From an uncultured Paracoccaceae bacterium (GTDB lineage: Bacteria > Pseudomonadota > Alphaproteobacteria > Rhodobacterales > Rhodobacteraceae), in contig CANKYO010000010.1 of NCBI GenBank assembly GCA_947488175.1, positions 62,001 to 126,000 on the forward strand: a DNA stretch of 64,000 nt. Reading direction: 5' to 3'. The position numbers and the translations under genes were made by a program. A model generated the notes under the pieces. The model worked only from the letters and a program-made list of their open reading frames with translations. It was not told the origin of the DNA and searched no databases. Shown one piece after another: positions 18,841-27,455 of this stretch (positions within the stretch are counted from its first letter, which is position 1; every line of letters starts with the position of its first letter).

Positions 18841-18880
18841 AGCTGGGTCCGTGGGCTCCGAAGTTGGCGGCGGGGCCCAC
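18829..18880 (+). promoter_or_regulatory. Tandem hairpins between traA and traL
   Basis: Two adjacent inverted repeats: GGCCCAG/CTGGGTCC spanning the traA stop (18829-18850, one bulge) and GTGGGC/GCCCAC (18851-18880). Neither has a following T-run. They probably stabilise the traA 3' end or partly terminate transcription, which would give more pilin than downstream products. Confidence 0.4.
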
Positions 18881-18906
18881 ATCAACATTGATCATGGGGG
18901 ATCAAG

Positions 18907-19203
18907 ATGTCTGACAACTCTAACATTGTTCTTATTGAACAAAAGCTCGAAGTACCCGGGCGTTTGTTTTTCTTCACCGCTGATGATGCTGCAATGTTCC
19001 TTGGGCCCTGCTTTGTTGCGTTCTTGGGCCGCAACCTTATCGCTGGTGTCGTCATTGGCCTGATACTCTTTGGCCTCTGGCGTCGTCTCAAAGGGGAAGG
19101 TGGAATTGAGCGGCTGAAAGCGGCCGCATACTGGTTTTTGCCTCCCGAGATTTCTCCATATCGGTCGTTTCCGCGCTCCGATGTGGTTCATTGGAGGGGA
19201 TAG
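18907..19203 (+). CDS. traL: Type IV secretion protein TraL
   Basis: A 98-residue small inner-membrane protein of the F-type pilus assembly (VirB3-like). It has a conserved VPGRLFFFTADDAAMF entry followed by two close hydrophobic segments (LGPCFVAFLGRNLIAGVVIGLILFGLW) and a basic, aromatic tail ending SPYRSFPRSDVVHWRG. It ends 2 bp before traE. Confidence 0.85.
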   Translation: MSDNSNIVLIEQKLEVPGRLFFFTADDAAMFLGPCFVAFLGRNLIAGVVIGLILFGLWRRLKGEGGIERLKAAAYWFLPPEISPYRSFPRSDVVHWRG

Positions 19204-19205
19204 CC

Positions 19206-19760
19206 ATGAGCCCTGATCAACAATCGCGACAACTACGGTCTGCCCGTGGTACGCGCAATCTCTTCATCTTGATTTCACTTGTGCAGTTGGCCGTCATTGT
19301 CATGCTGGTAGGGTCCTATACCCAAATCCAGCGCACAACTGTTCTTGTTCCTTCGCGCATTAGTGACGGCATGGTAGCAGCGGGTGCTGTGGACTCACGT
19401 TACGTTGAATCTCTCGCGCTAGACGCGGTCTACGCGTTTTACAATGTGAGCCCTGAGACTGCCGCCTATGGTCGGCGTGTCGTGGAGCGGCTGTCGAGTG
19501 TGCGAGATCGGCCGCGACTTCTGGATGCCTTCGACACCGTTGCTGAAGACATTCGTGAGCGCCGTATCTCGACCACGTTTTTCCCAGAGCGCTTGGATCA
19601 CGACATGAACGGGCTGCGCATTGTGGTCACAGGTAACCTTGCCACCTTTATCGAAACGCAACGTGTGACGCGGGAAGAACGGGTCATCACTCTGATCTTT
19701 GTTGAAGAGGCATCGTCGGTTCGCCTTGCTTCAATGACTGTTGAGGAGACTGCGTCATGA
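19206..19760 (+). CDS. traE: Type IV secretion protein TraE
   Basis: VirB8-like inner-membrane component with a periplasmic domain. Starting at ATG 19206, just after a GGAGGGG site, it encodes 184 residues with one N-terminal membrane helix (NLFILISLVQLAVIVMLVGSY) followed by a soluble domain containing YVESLALDAVYAFYNVSPETA. Length and order after traL match F-type TraE. It overlaps traK by 4 bp. Confidence 0.88.
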   Translation: MSPDQQSRQLRSARGTRNLFILISLVQLAVIVMLVGSYTQIQRTTVLVPSRISDGMVAAGAVDSRYVESLALDAVYAFYNVSPETAAYGRRVVERLSSVRDRPRLLDAFDTVAEDIRERRISTTFFPERLDHDMNGLRIVVTGNLATFIETQRVTREERVITLIFVEEASSVRLASMTVEETAS

Positions 19761-20470
19761 ATCGCTTTGCTTTGCTCATTGGTTTGATGGTTATGCTTTT
19801 GTCGTGGTCTCAGGCCGCGGCTGATACAGTTCGACTGACAACGCGACCGGACCAGAACATCAGTTTTGATGCATCCGTGACCGGGCCAACTCGCATTTCC
19901 ATTGTTGGCCATCGGATTTCCAAAATCCTTCAAAGCTCCAGCAATTTCGAGATGGTCAATGATGAAAGCACCGGAGATGTGTTTCTACGGTTCGCTGGGG
20001 GCCAGCCGACATCTGAAAGTGGCTACATTGTCACCGAAACGGGTCACACGATTGGGTTCACAATGAACCCGAAAACAGAGCTTGAGAACCATACCGTCTT
20101 GGTGACGCTGCGTGGTGTTTCGACCTCCGCTGCCGTATCTCAACAAACGAATGCTCCCGCATCGTCATCTGGCTTTGCCGTGAACTCTGGCGGAAGTGGT
20201 TCTTCACGGACGGCCAATCTAGTTAGCTTCACGCGTCAAGCCTATGCGGCCCGGATAGGTAATCGCGCTGCGTCTGGACAGCGGGTCGGTAACTTTGCGT
20301 CTTACTCAGCAGGTGGGCTGATTGCCCGTATCTCCGTTGCGAGTGCTCGGAGCGGCCAGATTCCAGCGGAACGCCAGTTTTACCGGTCCAGTCGCACGCT
20401 CGCCGTCTACGTCGATCGGGTGATTTCCGGTGGGAAGGTTTGGGTCATTGTTGTGGAGGACACAAGATGA
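19757..20470 (+). CDS. traK: Secretin-like outer-membrane component TraK
   Basis: VirB9-like periplasmic/outer-membrane core protein. The 237 residues begin with a signal peptide (LIGLMVMLLSWSQAAA, cleavage near ADTV), then beta-rich sequence including ISFDASVTGPTRISIVGHRI and GDVFLRFAGG that is typical of TraK N-terminal domains. A C-terminal RTLAVYVDRVISGGKVWVI segment completes the fold. It overlaps traB by 4 bp (ATGA). Confidence 0.88.
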   Translation: MNRFALLIGLMVMLLSWSQAAADTVRLTTRPDQNISFDASVTGPTRISIVGHRISKILQSSSNFEMVNDESTGDVFLRFAGGQPTSESGYIVTETGHTIGFTMNPKTELENHTVLVTLRGVSTSAAVSQQTNAPASSSGFAVNSGGSGSSRTANLVSFTRQAYAARIGNRAASGQRVGNFASYSAGGLIARISVASARSGQIPAERQFYRSSRTLAVYVDRVISGGKVWVIVVEDTR

Positions 20471-21777
20471 GCAATACGTCTCGCAGAAATAAGCAATTGA
20501 TCATCGCCGGCATGATGGGCGTTGTCGGTCTTGGAGCGATGTTTGTGGTCAGTCAGACGCTCAACACCGGAGGGCCTGGTATCCCAACGGGTCAGGCCGA
20601 GAGTGGCGTGACAACCACCATGATTGCTGATCGGACCCGTGCAGCTGCGCCTGAGATGTCATGGATCAAAGATGCAGCGACTGAGTTGGAGGATCTTCGC
20701 GACAAGTACGTCAATTTGGAGACTTCTGTTCAGACAATGGTCGAACTTCATGAAGCTGAGAAGGCGCAAACGGCTTCGGAATATGACGCCATTCTCTCGC
20801 GATATGAAGAGACTATCAACGCTTTGCAACAACAAGTTGAGGCAGGGCAGGGGGGCGCACTAAACCCCGCGTCAGGCAATTCTCAAAGTACGGGGTTTAA
20901 CCTCCCTGGCAGTGATCTGGTGGCGGACTTTCTGTCACCAGCTGCCGTGCGTCCCCCTGCGAACGGCCCGCTTGGTCCGCAAACCTCGCCGAACAACAAT
21001 TCTGGCGGCACATTTCCGATACAAGCGCAGCCTGGGGCAGGGGGGCCGTCCGCTGGATCCACACCAGGGTTCGAACCTATACCTTTTTCCCGTCAATTCA
21101 CTCTGACGTCCTCTGGGTCGCCCGCCGATGAGGAAGATGTGCCCGCTCATCTTTCAAACTATCTGCCTGCAGGGTCCTATGCGCCGGCCATTGTTCTTTC
21201 AGGGGTTGATGCGTCCACATCCGTGACAAGTCAGGCCGAGCCTGTGCCGGTCATCTTTCGCATCACATCACCCGCAATTACTGCTGGGACGCGCTCAACC
21301 CAGGGTCATACGATTGATTTGACGGGTTGCACGGTTACGGGTTCAGCAAGAGGTGATCTGAGCTCTGAGCGTGTTTACGTCCGGCTTCTCAAACTATCTT
21401 GTGTTCAGTCCGGTGGTCGCGTTTTTGAACGTGATGTCGCTGGGTACATGAGCGGTGCTGGCAAAGCTGGCGCACGTGGTTTGGTTGTGTCCCGCGAAGG
21501 TCGCTTGATCAACAACGCTGCGATTGCCGGAGCCCTTGGGGGTTTGGCTGATGGGATCAAGAGCGTTGGTGATGCCGCCTCTGGTGCTGAAGCAACTTCG
21601 TTTGAAGATGTGCTGAACAGCGCCGGTGCTTCTTCGGCCGCTGGTGGTGTCAGCGGCGCGGCTAACCGTCTGAGCGAGTATTACATCGAACGCGCTGAGC
21701 AGTATCAGCCTGTTGTCTCGCTCTACGGTGGCACGCAAGTCGAACTTGTCTTCATGGAAGGCGTGAACCTTGAATAG
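20467..21777 (+). CDS. traB: Type IV secretion core protein TraB
   Basis: VirB10-like scaffold spanning inner and outer membranes. The 436 residues from ATG 20467 show an N-terminal membrane helix (LIIAGMMGVVGLGAMFVVSQ), a coiled coil at about 65-125, a Pro/Gly/Asn-rich linker, and the C-terminal beta-barrel domain with SGVDASTSVTSQAEPVPVIF and VSREGRLINNAAIAGALGGLADG. Its last codons overlap a small lipoprotein gene by 8 bp. Confidence 0.9.
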   Translation: MSNTSRRNKQLIIAGMMGVVGLGAMFVVSQTLNTGGPGIPTGQAESGVTTTMIADRTRAAAPEMSWIKDAATELEDLRDKYVNLETSVQTMVELHEAEKAQTASEYDAILSRYEETINALQQQVEAGQGGALNPASGNSQSTGFNLPGSDLVADFLSPAAVRPPANGPLGPQTSPNNNSGGTFPIQAQPGAGGPSAGSTPGFEPIPFSRQFTLTSSGSPADEEDVPAHLSNYLPAGSYAPAIVLSGVDASTSVTSQAEPVPVIFRITSPAITAGTRSTQGHTIDLTGCTVTGSARGDLSSERVYVRLLKLSCVQSGGRVFERDVAGYMSGAGKAGARGLVVSREGRLINNAAIAGALGGLADGIKSVGDAASGAEATSFEDVLNSAGASSAAGGVSGAANRLSEYYIERAEQYQPVVSLYGGTQVELVFMEGVNLE

Positions 21778-21877
21778 GTTCTGCCTCCTCGTCCTGTGCG
21801 CGCTCGTCAGCGCATGTGCTGAGCATGACCATTTTTGTGGCCCCATGCTCCCCTCATATTTGGAGAACTCAGAATGA
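21770..21877 (+). CDS. 35-residue putative lipoprotein between traB and traV
   Basis: A very short gene starting with TTG at 21770, 8 bp after a GGAAGG ribosome site inside traB. An in-frame TGA just upstream excludes a longer product. It encodes LNRFCLLVLCALVSACAEHD followed by 15 residues; CALVSAC is a good lipobox and the mature peptide would be only about 20 residues. Its TGA overlaps the traV ATG (ATGA), so all three genes are coupled. A role in the outer-membrane complex, surface exclusion or envelope anchoring is possible but unproven. Confidence 0.6.
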   Translation: MNRFCLLVLCALVSACAEHDHFCGPMLPSYLENSE

Positions 21878-22272
21878 ACCGCCAACTCATTTTTGTTGTC
21901 GCCGTTGCTTTGGCCGGATGTGGCGAAAGCAGTACCGAGAAGAACTTCCTATGTGGTGCCCAAACCGGTCAGCCGTGCAGAACTATGGCCGAGATCGATA
22001 GCGCCGGTACTTTGGGTGGGTCGACCGTTGCTGAGAACCCTCAAGACAGCCAAAACGATCAGCTGACGCAACCGATCCTAACGGGTGGCAAACCTGGATC
22101 AGCGGTCGCGGGTGTTCCTGCAGGTGGCGCTGCATATCAATCGGCGCAGTACAGGATCCCTGAAAAAACCGGTCGCCTATGGCTGCCACCATATCTCGAT
22201 GAAGCCGAGATCCTTCATGAGGGTACTTACGCGCATTTCGTTGTCCGCGAAGCACGGTGGGGAGCGAGATAA
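21874..22272 (+). CDS. traV: Outer-membrane lipoprotein TraV
   Basis: VirB7-like lipoprotein that anchors the TraK/TraB core. From ATG 21874 (GGAG in 'tggagaactcaga') it starts MNRQLIFVVAVALAGCGESS with a clear lipobox; an upstream in-frame ATG would spoil the signal peptide. About 132 residues, Gly/Pro/Ala-rich in the middle, with RIPEKTGRLWLPPYLDEAEI, the WLPPY/D motif common in TraV proteins. Its stop overlaps the traC start (TAATG). Confidence 0.85.
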   Translation: MNRQLIFVVAVALAGCGESSTEKNFLCGAQTGQPCRTMAEIDSAGTLGGSTVAENPQDSQNDQLTQPILTGGKPGSAVAGVPAGGAAYQSAQYRIPEKTGRLWLPPYLDEAEILHEGTYAHFVVREARWGAR

Positions 22273-24752
22273 TGGGTGCATTTGCCAACTTTATGTCATC
22301 ACTCTTGGATGATGCTCCGTTCACGATGGAGGATCGCGAGTCATTCGTTGATCATGTTTTCTCAGATCTGTTGTCCTATCGAATTTATGATCCAGAGGAC
22401 AATCTGTTTCACAACGTTGGCACCGTGGGCTTTTTGCTTGAGACGCCTCCGATCATTGGTGCGGATGTTTTTCGAACATTGCAGACGGCAATCTCAAGCT
22501 ATTGCCCACCTGAAGGGACGGTTCAGTTTATCTCATGGGCGTCCCCAAATCTGATGCCAAGCCTGACGCGGTGGTCGAGCCAGCGTCACGTTCAAACGCC
22601 GCTCATGCGGAAGATGGTTGAACGCCGGATTGGTCACTTTAACAGTCTCCGTTTCGGAACAAATGGTCACATGAAGTGTGTTCCACACACGCGACGCATT
22701 CTGATTGCAGGTTGGATCGATGGGGATCCCTCCCAAAGCCAACTGAAGGGCCTCAAGGAGTTTCGTCGCAACCTCATTCTTGCAATGGGTGGCGATACGC
22801 TTTGCGTGAACGTGCAGCCCAACACATTCCTCGAACTGTTGTCTGAAATGCTTCATACCCGTGGGTCGGTTTCTGCTGAACCGCTGGTCTATGACGATGA
22901 TGTTCCGCTGAACTACCAACTGCCCGGGGCAGGGCTTGCCGTCGCAAGCGATGGGATGTCGTTCCTGAATTCTCCAGAACTTTCGGTGTCATCTGCGACG
23001 GTGCGCATGGTGCCTCACGAATGGGCCGCCGCACTGGGGTCCTTGTTCAATGGATCGCCGGATCGTCCAGATGATAACCCTCACGGTCCGGTTCTGACAT
23101 GTCTGACGGCGCGGTCCAAGCCAAACCGCCAGAGCATGTCGGAGGTTGTCAAGAAGCGCGCCAAACTGGAGCACGCCAAGACAACGAATTTTGGCAAGTG
23201 GATGTCGGATTTGCCGCAGCAAGATACCGAGTATGAAGGTTTGCAGGCACAACTCGAACGCGGTGAGCGGATTTTTGAGACGCTCACAACCGTATCGGCC
23301 TATGCGCGCGGAGATGTGGATGACAGCACGGCTGCTCTCTCTGAAATGCGGAAAATCTACTCGATGGTCGGTGTGACTTTGGAGAAGGACAATTTTCTGC
23401 AGCTGCCCGTGTTCCTCGCTGGTCTGCCATTTCAAGCCAGCGGTCCTCGGATTGAAGACATGCGCAAGGCATCGCGGGTCAAGAAAAGAAAAGGCGCGGC
23501 GGTCACTGCTTTGGCGCCAATTCACGGCGAATATGTGGGTCCGCGCCAATACACGGGTTTGCTCTTGTGCGGACGACAAGGTCAGCTTTGTGACTGGGAT
23601 AACTATCGTTCGTCCGGCAACTACAATGTCTCTGTGGTTGGCAAGTCAGGTGCCGGTAAATCGGTGTTTATGCAGGAGCTGGTCACATCGATCTACTCCG
23701 GCGGTGGTCGCGTGTTGGTCATCGATGATGGTCAATCGTTCAAGACGACGTGCGAAATTATCGGCGGTGATTGGTTGAGTATCGGTTCTGGCAGTCAGTT
23801 CCGGCTCAATCCATTCGCGATGCTCAGTGCCGAGCACATGGATTCGATAGAGTACCGCGGCGAGGCGCTTGAGTTGATCACGCGCGTGATCGCAACGATG
23901 GCGAACCTGGGTGAACAGCGTGAGGGCCGGGTCTCCGGGATCGAAGAGGAATTTATTGAGCTTGCCTGTGCGGACGTGTGGGATCGGCTTGGCAATGACG
24001 GCAACGTCACCGAAGTGCTTAAGATCCTTAAGTCGAATGTCAAAGATGAGCCCAGGCTGGTCGATGTCGTAACGAAGCTCAGCCGTTATGCGGTTGGCGG
24101 CACCTATGGCGAAATGTTTGACGGCCCATCCAACGTGTCGATCGATAGCGCCTTTACCGTTTTTGAGATGTCGGAACTGAAGTCCCAAAAGGATCTGGAA
24201 GCCGTTGTGCTGCAGATCATCATGTTCCTTGGCACCGAACTGATGTTCAAGACGGATCGTTCAACCCGCGTAGCCATCCTGATCGATGAGGCCTGGGACA
24301 TGCTTGGGGCGGAGACGGCCAACTTCCTTGAAGGGGTGGTTCGCCGGGCGCGAAAATACACCGGTGCGCTCATCACTGGCACCCAATCCATGCTGGATTA
24401 TTACGAGAACCCGGCCGCTCTCGTCTGCCTCCAAAACAGCGATTGGACGATCTTCCTCTCGCAAAAGCCAGAGGTGATCGATCAGCTGGTCGCCGATGGG
24501 CGGCTCAATGCGCCAGAAGGGATTGCGCATAGCCTAAAGTCTCTCACCTCCGTGAAGGGCCAGTTTTCCGAGTGCGGTATTCGCGGCCCGGAAGGCTGGC
24601 TCTTTGGGCGGCTGCTGCTGGACAAGTACTCATTGGCGATTTTCTCGACCACCGGACACATGGTCCAAAAGCTCAATGACCTTGTGAACGTGCGCGGCAT
24701 GAACATGGGGGACGCGCTCGAACAACTCGTTGAGAGTGGGGAGGTTATCTGA
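22272..24752 (+). CDS. traC: Type IV secretion ATPase TraC
   Basis: VirB4-family ATPase that powers pilus assembly at the inner-membrane face. The 826 residues contain the Walker A motif VGKSGAGKSVF near residue 455, the Walker B segment VAILIDEAWDML, and RARKYTGALITGTQSMLDYY near the end, all in typical positions. Length agrees with F-like TraC. It overlaps the next small gene by one base. Confidence 0.95.
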   Translation: MGAFANFMSSLLDDAPFTMEDRESFVDHVFSDLLSYRIYDPEDNLFHNVGTVGFLLETPPIIGADVFRTLQTAISSYCPPEGTVQFISWASPNLMPSLTRWSSQRHVQTPLMRKMVERRIGHFNSLRFGTNGHMKCVPHTRRILIAGWIDGDPSQSQLKGLKEFRRNLILAMGGDTLCVNVQPNTFLELLSEMLHTRGSVSAEPLVYDDDVPLNYQLPGAGLAVASDGMSFLNSPELSVSSATVRMVPHEWAAALGSLFNGSPDRPDDNPHGPVLTCLTARSKPNRQSMSEVVKKRAKLEHAKTTNFGKWMSDLPQQDTEYEGLQAQLERGERIFETLTTVSAYARGDVDDSTAALSEMRKIYSMVGVTLEKDNFLQLPVFLAGLPFQASGPRIEDMRKASRVKKRKGAAVTALAPIHGEYVGPRQYTGLLLCGRQGQLCDWDNYRSSGNYNVSVVGKSGAGKSVFMQELVTSIYSGGGRVLVIDDGQSFKTTCEIIGGDWLSIGSGSQFRLNPFAMLSAEHMDSIEYRGEALELITRVIATMANLGEQREGRVSGIEEEFIELACADVWDRLGNDGNVTEVLKILKSNVKDEPRLVDVVTKLSRYAVGGTYGEMFDGPSNVSIDSAFTVFEMSELKSQKDLEAVVLQIIMFLGTELMFKTDRSTRVAILIDEAWDMLGAETANFLEGVVRRARKYTGALITGTQSMLDYYENPAALVCLQNSDWTIFLSQKPEVIDQLVADGRLNAPEGIAHSLKSLTSVKGQFSECGIRGPEGWLFGRLLLDKYSLAIFSTTGHMVQKLNDLVNVRGMNMGDALEQLVESGEVI

Positions 24753-24910
24753 TGCTTGATGGTCTCACCATTTGGTTGGCGATGGTCGGCGTAGCGACGA
24801 TCGCGATGCTCACATTTGATGTTCTTTGCTGGACACGGCGGAAGCTGAAGAATGCGGTTCGCCAGTTCTCAACAATTGCTTCTCAGCGGTCGGTGAAAAC
24901 CGATGACTGA
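24752..24910 (+). CDS. 52-residue single-span membrane protein between traC and trbI
   Basis: Starts at an ATG overlapping the traC stop (TGATG), with GGGGAGG as ribosome site, and overlaps trbI by 8 bp. The peptide has one hydrophobic segment (LTIWLAMVGVATIAMLTFDVL) followed by a basic stretch WTRRKLKNAVRQFS. Size and layout recall small accessory membrane proteins of transfer operons. No family recognised; it could assist TrbI or TraC at the inner membrane. Confidence 0.65.
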   Translation: MLDGLTIWLAMVGVATIAMLTFDVLCWTRRKLKNAVRQFSTIASQRSVKTDD

Positions 24911-25289
24911 CGCTGCAAACAAGATCAGTAATACTGACTTATTTAACATAACCAACTTTATTGGTCTTTTGTCCGCGGCCGCCTGTTTCGCGCTTGTAAA
25001 CGTCGCGATCACCCTGACCGTTTTGGATCGGACCGGCAATCTTGGCCGCCCAGAAGTGGTGTCGATCGATGCTGCAGATCTCATTCGCTCATTTGTGAAC
25101 GCCCAGGGCCGCGATGTGCCTGATGAAGAGCTGCAGGCACGTGTCAGGGCTTTGAACGCGAACCTCGATCCGATTGTCCAAGCCTATGCGATCGAGCGTG
25201 GTTTGATGATCGTCAATTCTGCAGCGGTCCTCGGTGGCGTGCGCGACATCACACCGGAACTTCTTCAACAAACGGGGCTACTGCAATGA
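24903..25289 (+). CDS. trbI: F-type conjugation protein TrbI
   Basis: A 128-residue inner-membrane protein with one N-terminal helix (FIGLLSAAACFALVNVAITL) and a periplasmic remainder with VVSIDAADLIRSFVNAQGRD and RGLMIVNSAAVLGGVRDITPELL, typical of F-type TrbI, which influences pilus retraction in F. It is embedded between traC and the S26 peptidase gene with overlaps on both sides. Confidence 0.78.
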   Translation: MTDAANKISNTDLFNITNFIGLLSAAACFALVNVAITLTVLDRTGNLGRPEVVSIDAADLIRSFVNAQGRDVPDEELQARVRALNANLDPIVQAYAIERGLMIVNSAAVLGGVRDITPELLQQTGLLQ

Positions 25290-25828
25290 CGGATGCATCT
25301 CTGGCGAAAGAAAAGAAGCCCAAGGTGTCGCGTGCGCGTCGCGCTTTTGGCTTCGGGACAATCTGTTTCGGTGTCGGCTGCATCTTTGTTTTGGATCAGT
25401 TCAATATCATCATGAATGCGTCGCAGTCGTTGGATGAGCCTGCATTCGTTGTGTTTGAACATCCGATACTGCTCCGCCGGGGTGCTGTGGTGGCGGCCCA
25501 AATGCCGGAAATCCTTCAGGATCGCTTTGGTGAGTATCAGTTCGTGAAGCGCATTGGCGGCCTGCCTGGTGACGAAATTACTTTGGACCCGGATGGTAGC
25601 CCCTGCGTCAACGATCAGTGTTACCCCCTTTGGATCAAGGATGGTGAGCCTGTGGCTGCCCGAATTGCTCCCGGCGTTATTCCCGATGGCCACTACGCCG
25701 TTTTTGGCACGTCGCCAGACAGTCTCGACAGTCGCTACAGCGTTATTGGGCTAATTTCCGAAGATCGCTTGATTGGCCGTGGGTGGCCACTCCCTGTCAT
25801 GGCCGATTGGCGGGAGGCGGGACTATGA
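25286..25828 (+). CDS. traF: S26-family conjugal signal peptidase (TraF-type)
   Basis: A serine/lysine peptidase that may process the pilin leader. The 180 residues have an N-terminal membrane helix (GTICFGVGCIFVLDQFNIIM), a candidate nucleophile Ser in NASQSLDEP, the general-base region QFVKRIGGLPGDEI and the GHYAVFGTSPDSLDSR box of S26 peptidases. This RP4 TraF-type enzyme is different from the F-type TraF encoded at 30208. F itself lacks it at this place; IncHI- and SXT-type systems carry such a gene near traW. The substrate is inferred. Confidence 0.82.
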   Translation: MTDASLAKEKKPKVSRARRAFGFGTICFGVGCIFVLDQFNIIMNASQSLDEPAFVVFEHPILLRRGAVVAAQMPEILQDRFGEYQFVKRIGGLPGDEITLDPDGSPCVNDQCYPLWIKDGEPVAARIAPGVIPDGHYAVFGTSPDSLDSRYSVIGLISEDRLIGRGWPLPVMADWREAGL

Positions 25829-26457
25829 AACCTACTTTGAGTGCCGTCGCCGCAGTCCTGTGTCTTGCCGGTCCAGTTCATGCTGTTGACTATGGCGTGT
25901 TCGGCGCCCTTTTCCCGATCGAAGAACCCTCGGTGCTCGACACAATCATGAATCGCCTGACTGAAATGGAAGGCAATGGTGAACTCGCGCAAATGCAACA
26001 AGACATGCAGGACAAGGCGCGTTCCCGTGTGAACCGGCCGATCCCTGTCGTGGGAATGCGCCCTGCCGAAGTCTACAGAAGCTACAATGTGGATCTTTCA
26101 ATCATTCTGGACCGCGATCTTGCAGACCATCGGGGAGTGGTCTTCGCCCGTGCTGGTACGCGGGTTAACCCGTTGGAGCATAGCCGGTTCAATCAGCGCC
26201 TTGTCTTTATTGATGGCGACGATCCTGATCAGGTCGCCTTTGCTGTGGATCTTGCGAACCAGGAGCCGGTCAAACTGATCTTGGTGAATGGGGCTCCTTT
26301 GGAGCTGACCGAAACGCATCAAAAGCTCTTCTACTTCGACCAGGGCGGCGTGATCTCTGAGCGTTTTGGCCTGACGGTCGTTCCCTCGGTCGTTAGCCGT
26401 GCTGATCCTTTGATGCTTGTTGAAGAAATCCCTGTCACGCGAGGTGAGAACGAATGA
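25825..26457 (+). CDS. traW: Pilus assembly protein TraW
   Basis: Periplasmic F-type assembly factor. From ATG 25825, overlapping the peptidase stop, it starts with a signal peptide (MKPTLSAVAAVLCLAGPVHA). The 210 residues include VDYGVFGALFPIEEPSVLDTI, RPIPVVGMRPAEVYRSYNVD, DQVAFAVDLANQEPVKLILVNG and FYFDQGGVISERFGLTVVPSVV, the standard TraW order. An in-frame start 42 bp upstream has no signal peptide. Confidence 0.9.
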   Translation: MKPTLSAVAAVLCLAGPVHAVDYGVFGALFPIEEPSVLDTIMNRLTEMEGNGELAQMQQDMQDKARSRVNRPIPVVGMRPAEVYRSYNVDLSIILDRDLADHRGVVFARAGTRVNPLEHSRFNQRLVFIDGDDPDQVAFAVDLANQEPVKLILVNGAPLELTETHQKLFYFDQGGVISERFGLTVVPSVVSRADPLMLVEEIPVTRGENE

Positions 26458-27455
26458 CCCGTTTCTCGAAGATCCTGCTCGGTGCTGTTGCTGCATTGGT
26501 TTTGTCAGTTGGTGCAGCGAATGCGAAGTGCAATGCCCGCTTCCTGAACCCAATCACCGAAGTCTGTTGGGACTGCATTTTCCCAATCTCCGTTGGTGCT
26601 TTGTCGATGAACCTGGGCGCGTCTCGGCCGGACACGAACAACCCGAACTTTCCGTTATGCGTTTGTCCTGCCTTTCCGATCCCCCGCATTGGCCTGTCAA
26701 TCGGCATCTGGGAACCTGCACGTCTGGTTGACGTGTCCAACGAAACCGGATGCTTCTCAAACCTCGGGTTTGATGTCGATTTTGGACTGTTCTCGCGCGG
26801 CAGAACCAGCGTGAATGCGAGTGATGGTGGTGACAACGGCTCCAAATGGCACGCTCACTACTATTACTATCCCCTGATTTCGATGCTCGGGACCACCATC
26901 GATGCGCTGTGTTTGGAAACCACGGCATTTGATCTGGCTTGGATGAGCGAGCTTGATCCGCTCTGGATGGATGCAGAATTATCGACCTTGCTGAACCCGG
27001 AGGCACTGCTGTTCGCCAATCCCATCGCGCAGGGCGCATGTGCTGCCGATTGTGCCGTTGCCTCGTCGGGTAACTTGCCACTCGATGAACTGTTTTGGTG
27101 TGATGGCTGTTCCGGGCCGCTTTACCCCGTGACCGGCGACGCAAATAACCATACGGGTGGTGTCCAGGCCACATCCGTTGTTTCGGCAAAACTGCTGGCG
27201 CGAATGCATCGGATGCTGCTCGCACAACGTACTGCTTCAAGCACTTCCCTCTGTACGCCGCAACTGGCGCCGATCATCCCAAAGAGCCAGTATCGGCGGC
27301 AGATCACCCGGCCTTTCCCGTCAACATCTGGCCGGTATGCCTGCGCGCCTATTGGTGCGACCACCCAGTTCTATGACCGGTACAAGGAGACCCCCTACGT
27401 CGGCGAGTCCTTTGGCTATCTGTTTTGGAGGAAAAGAAATTGCTGCGCACTTTGA
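26454..27455 (+). CDS. traU: DNA transfer/pilus assembly protein TraU
   Basis: Periplasmic F-type protein needed for DNA transfer. The 333 residues begin with a signal peptide (LLGAVAALVLSVGAANA) and are cysteine-rich, with NPITEVCWDCIFPISVGAL and WHAHYYYYPLISMLG typical of TraU. Many Cys residues imply disulfide bonds, which fits the thioredoxin-fold proteins encoded in the same operon. It ends 16 bp inside trbC. Confidence 0.92.
   Translation: MTRFSKILLGAVAALVLSVGAANAKCNARFLNPITEVCWDCIFPISVGALSMNLGASRPDTNNPNFPLCVCPAFPIPRIGLSIGIWEPARLVDVSNETGCFSNLGFDVDFGLFSRGRTSVNASDGGDNGSKWHAHYYYYPLISMLGTTIDALCLETTAFDLAWMSELDPLWMDAELSTLLNPEALLFANPIAQGACAADCAVASSGNLPLDELFWCDGCSGPLYPVTGDANNHTGGVQATSVVSAKLLARMHRMLLAQRTASSTSLCTPQLAPIIPKSQYRRQITRPFPSTSGRYACAPIGATTQFYDRYKETPYVGESFGYLFWRKRNCCAL

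Noticed and set aside
26554..27240. Minus-strand open frame of 228 codons
   Set aside because: Antisense to traU, which has clear family motifs.
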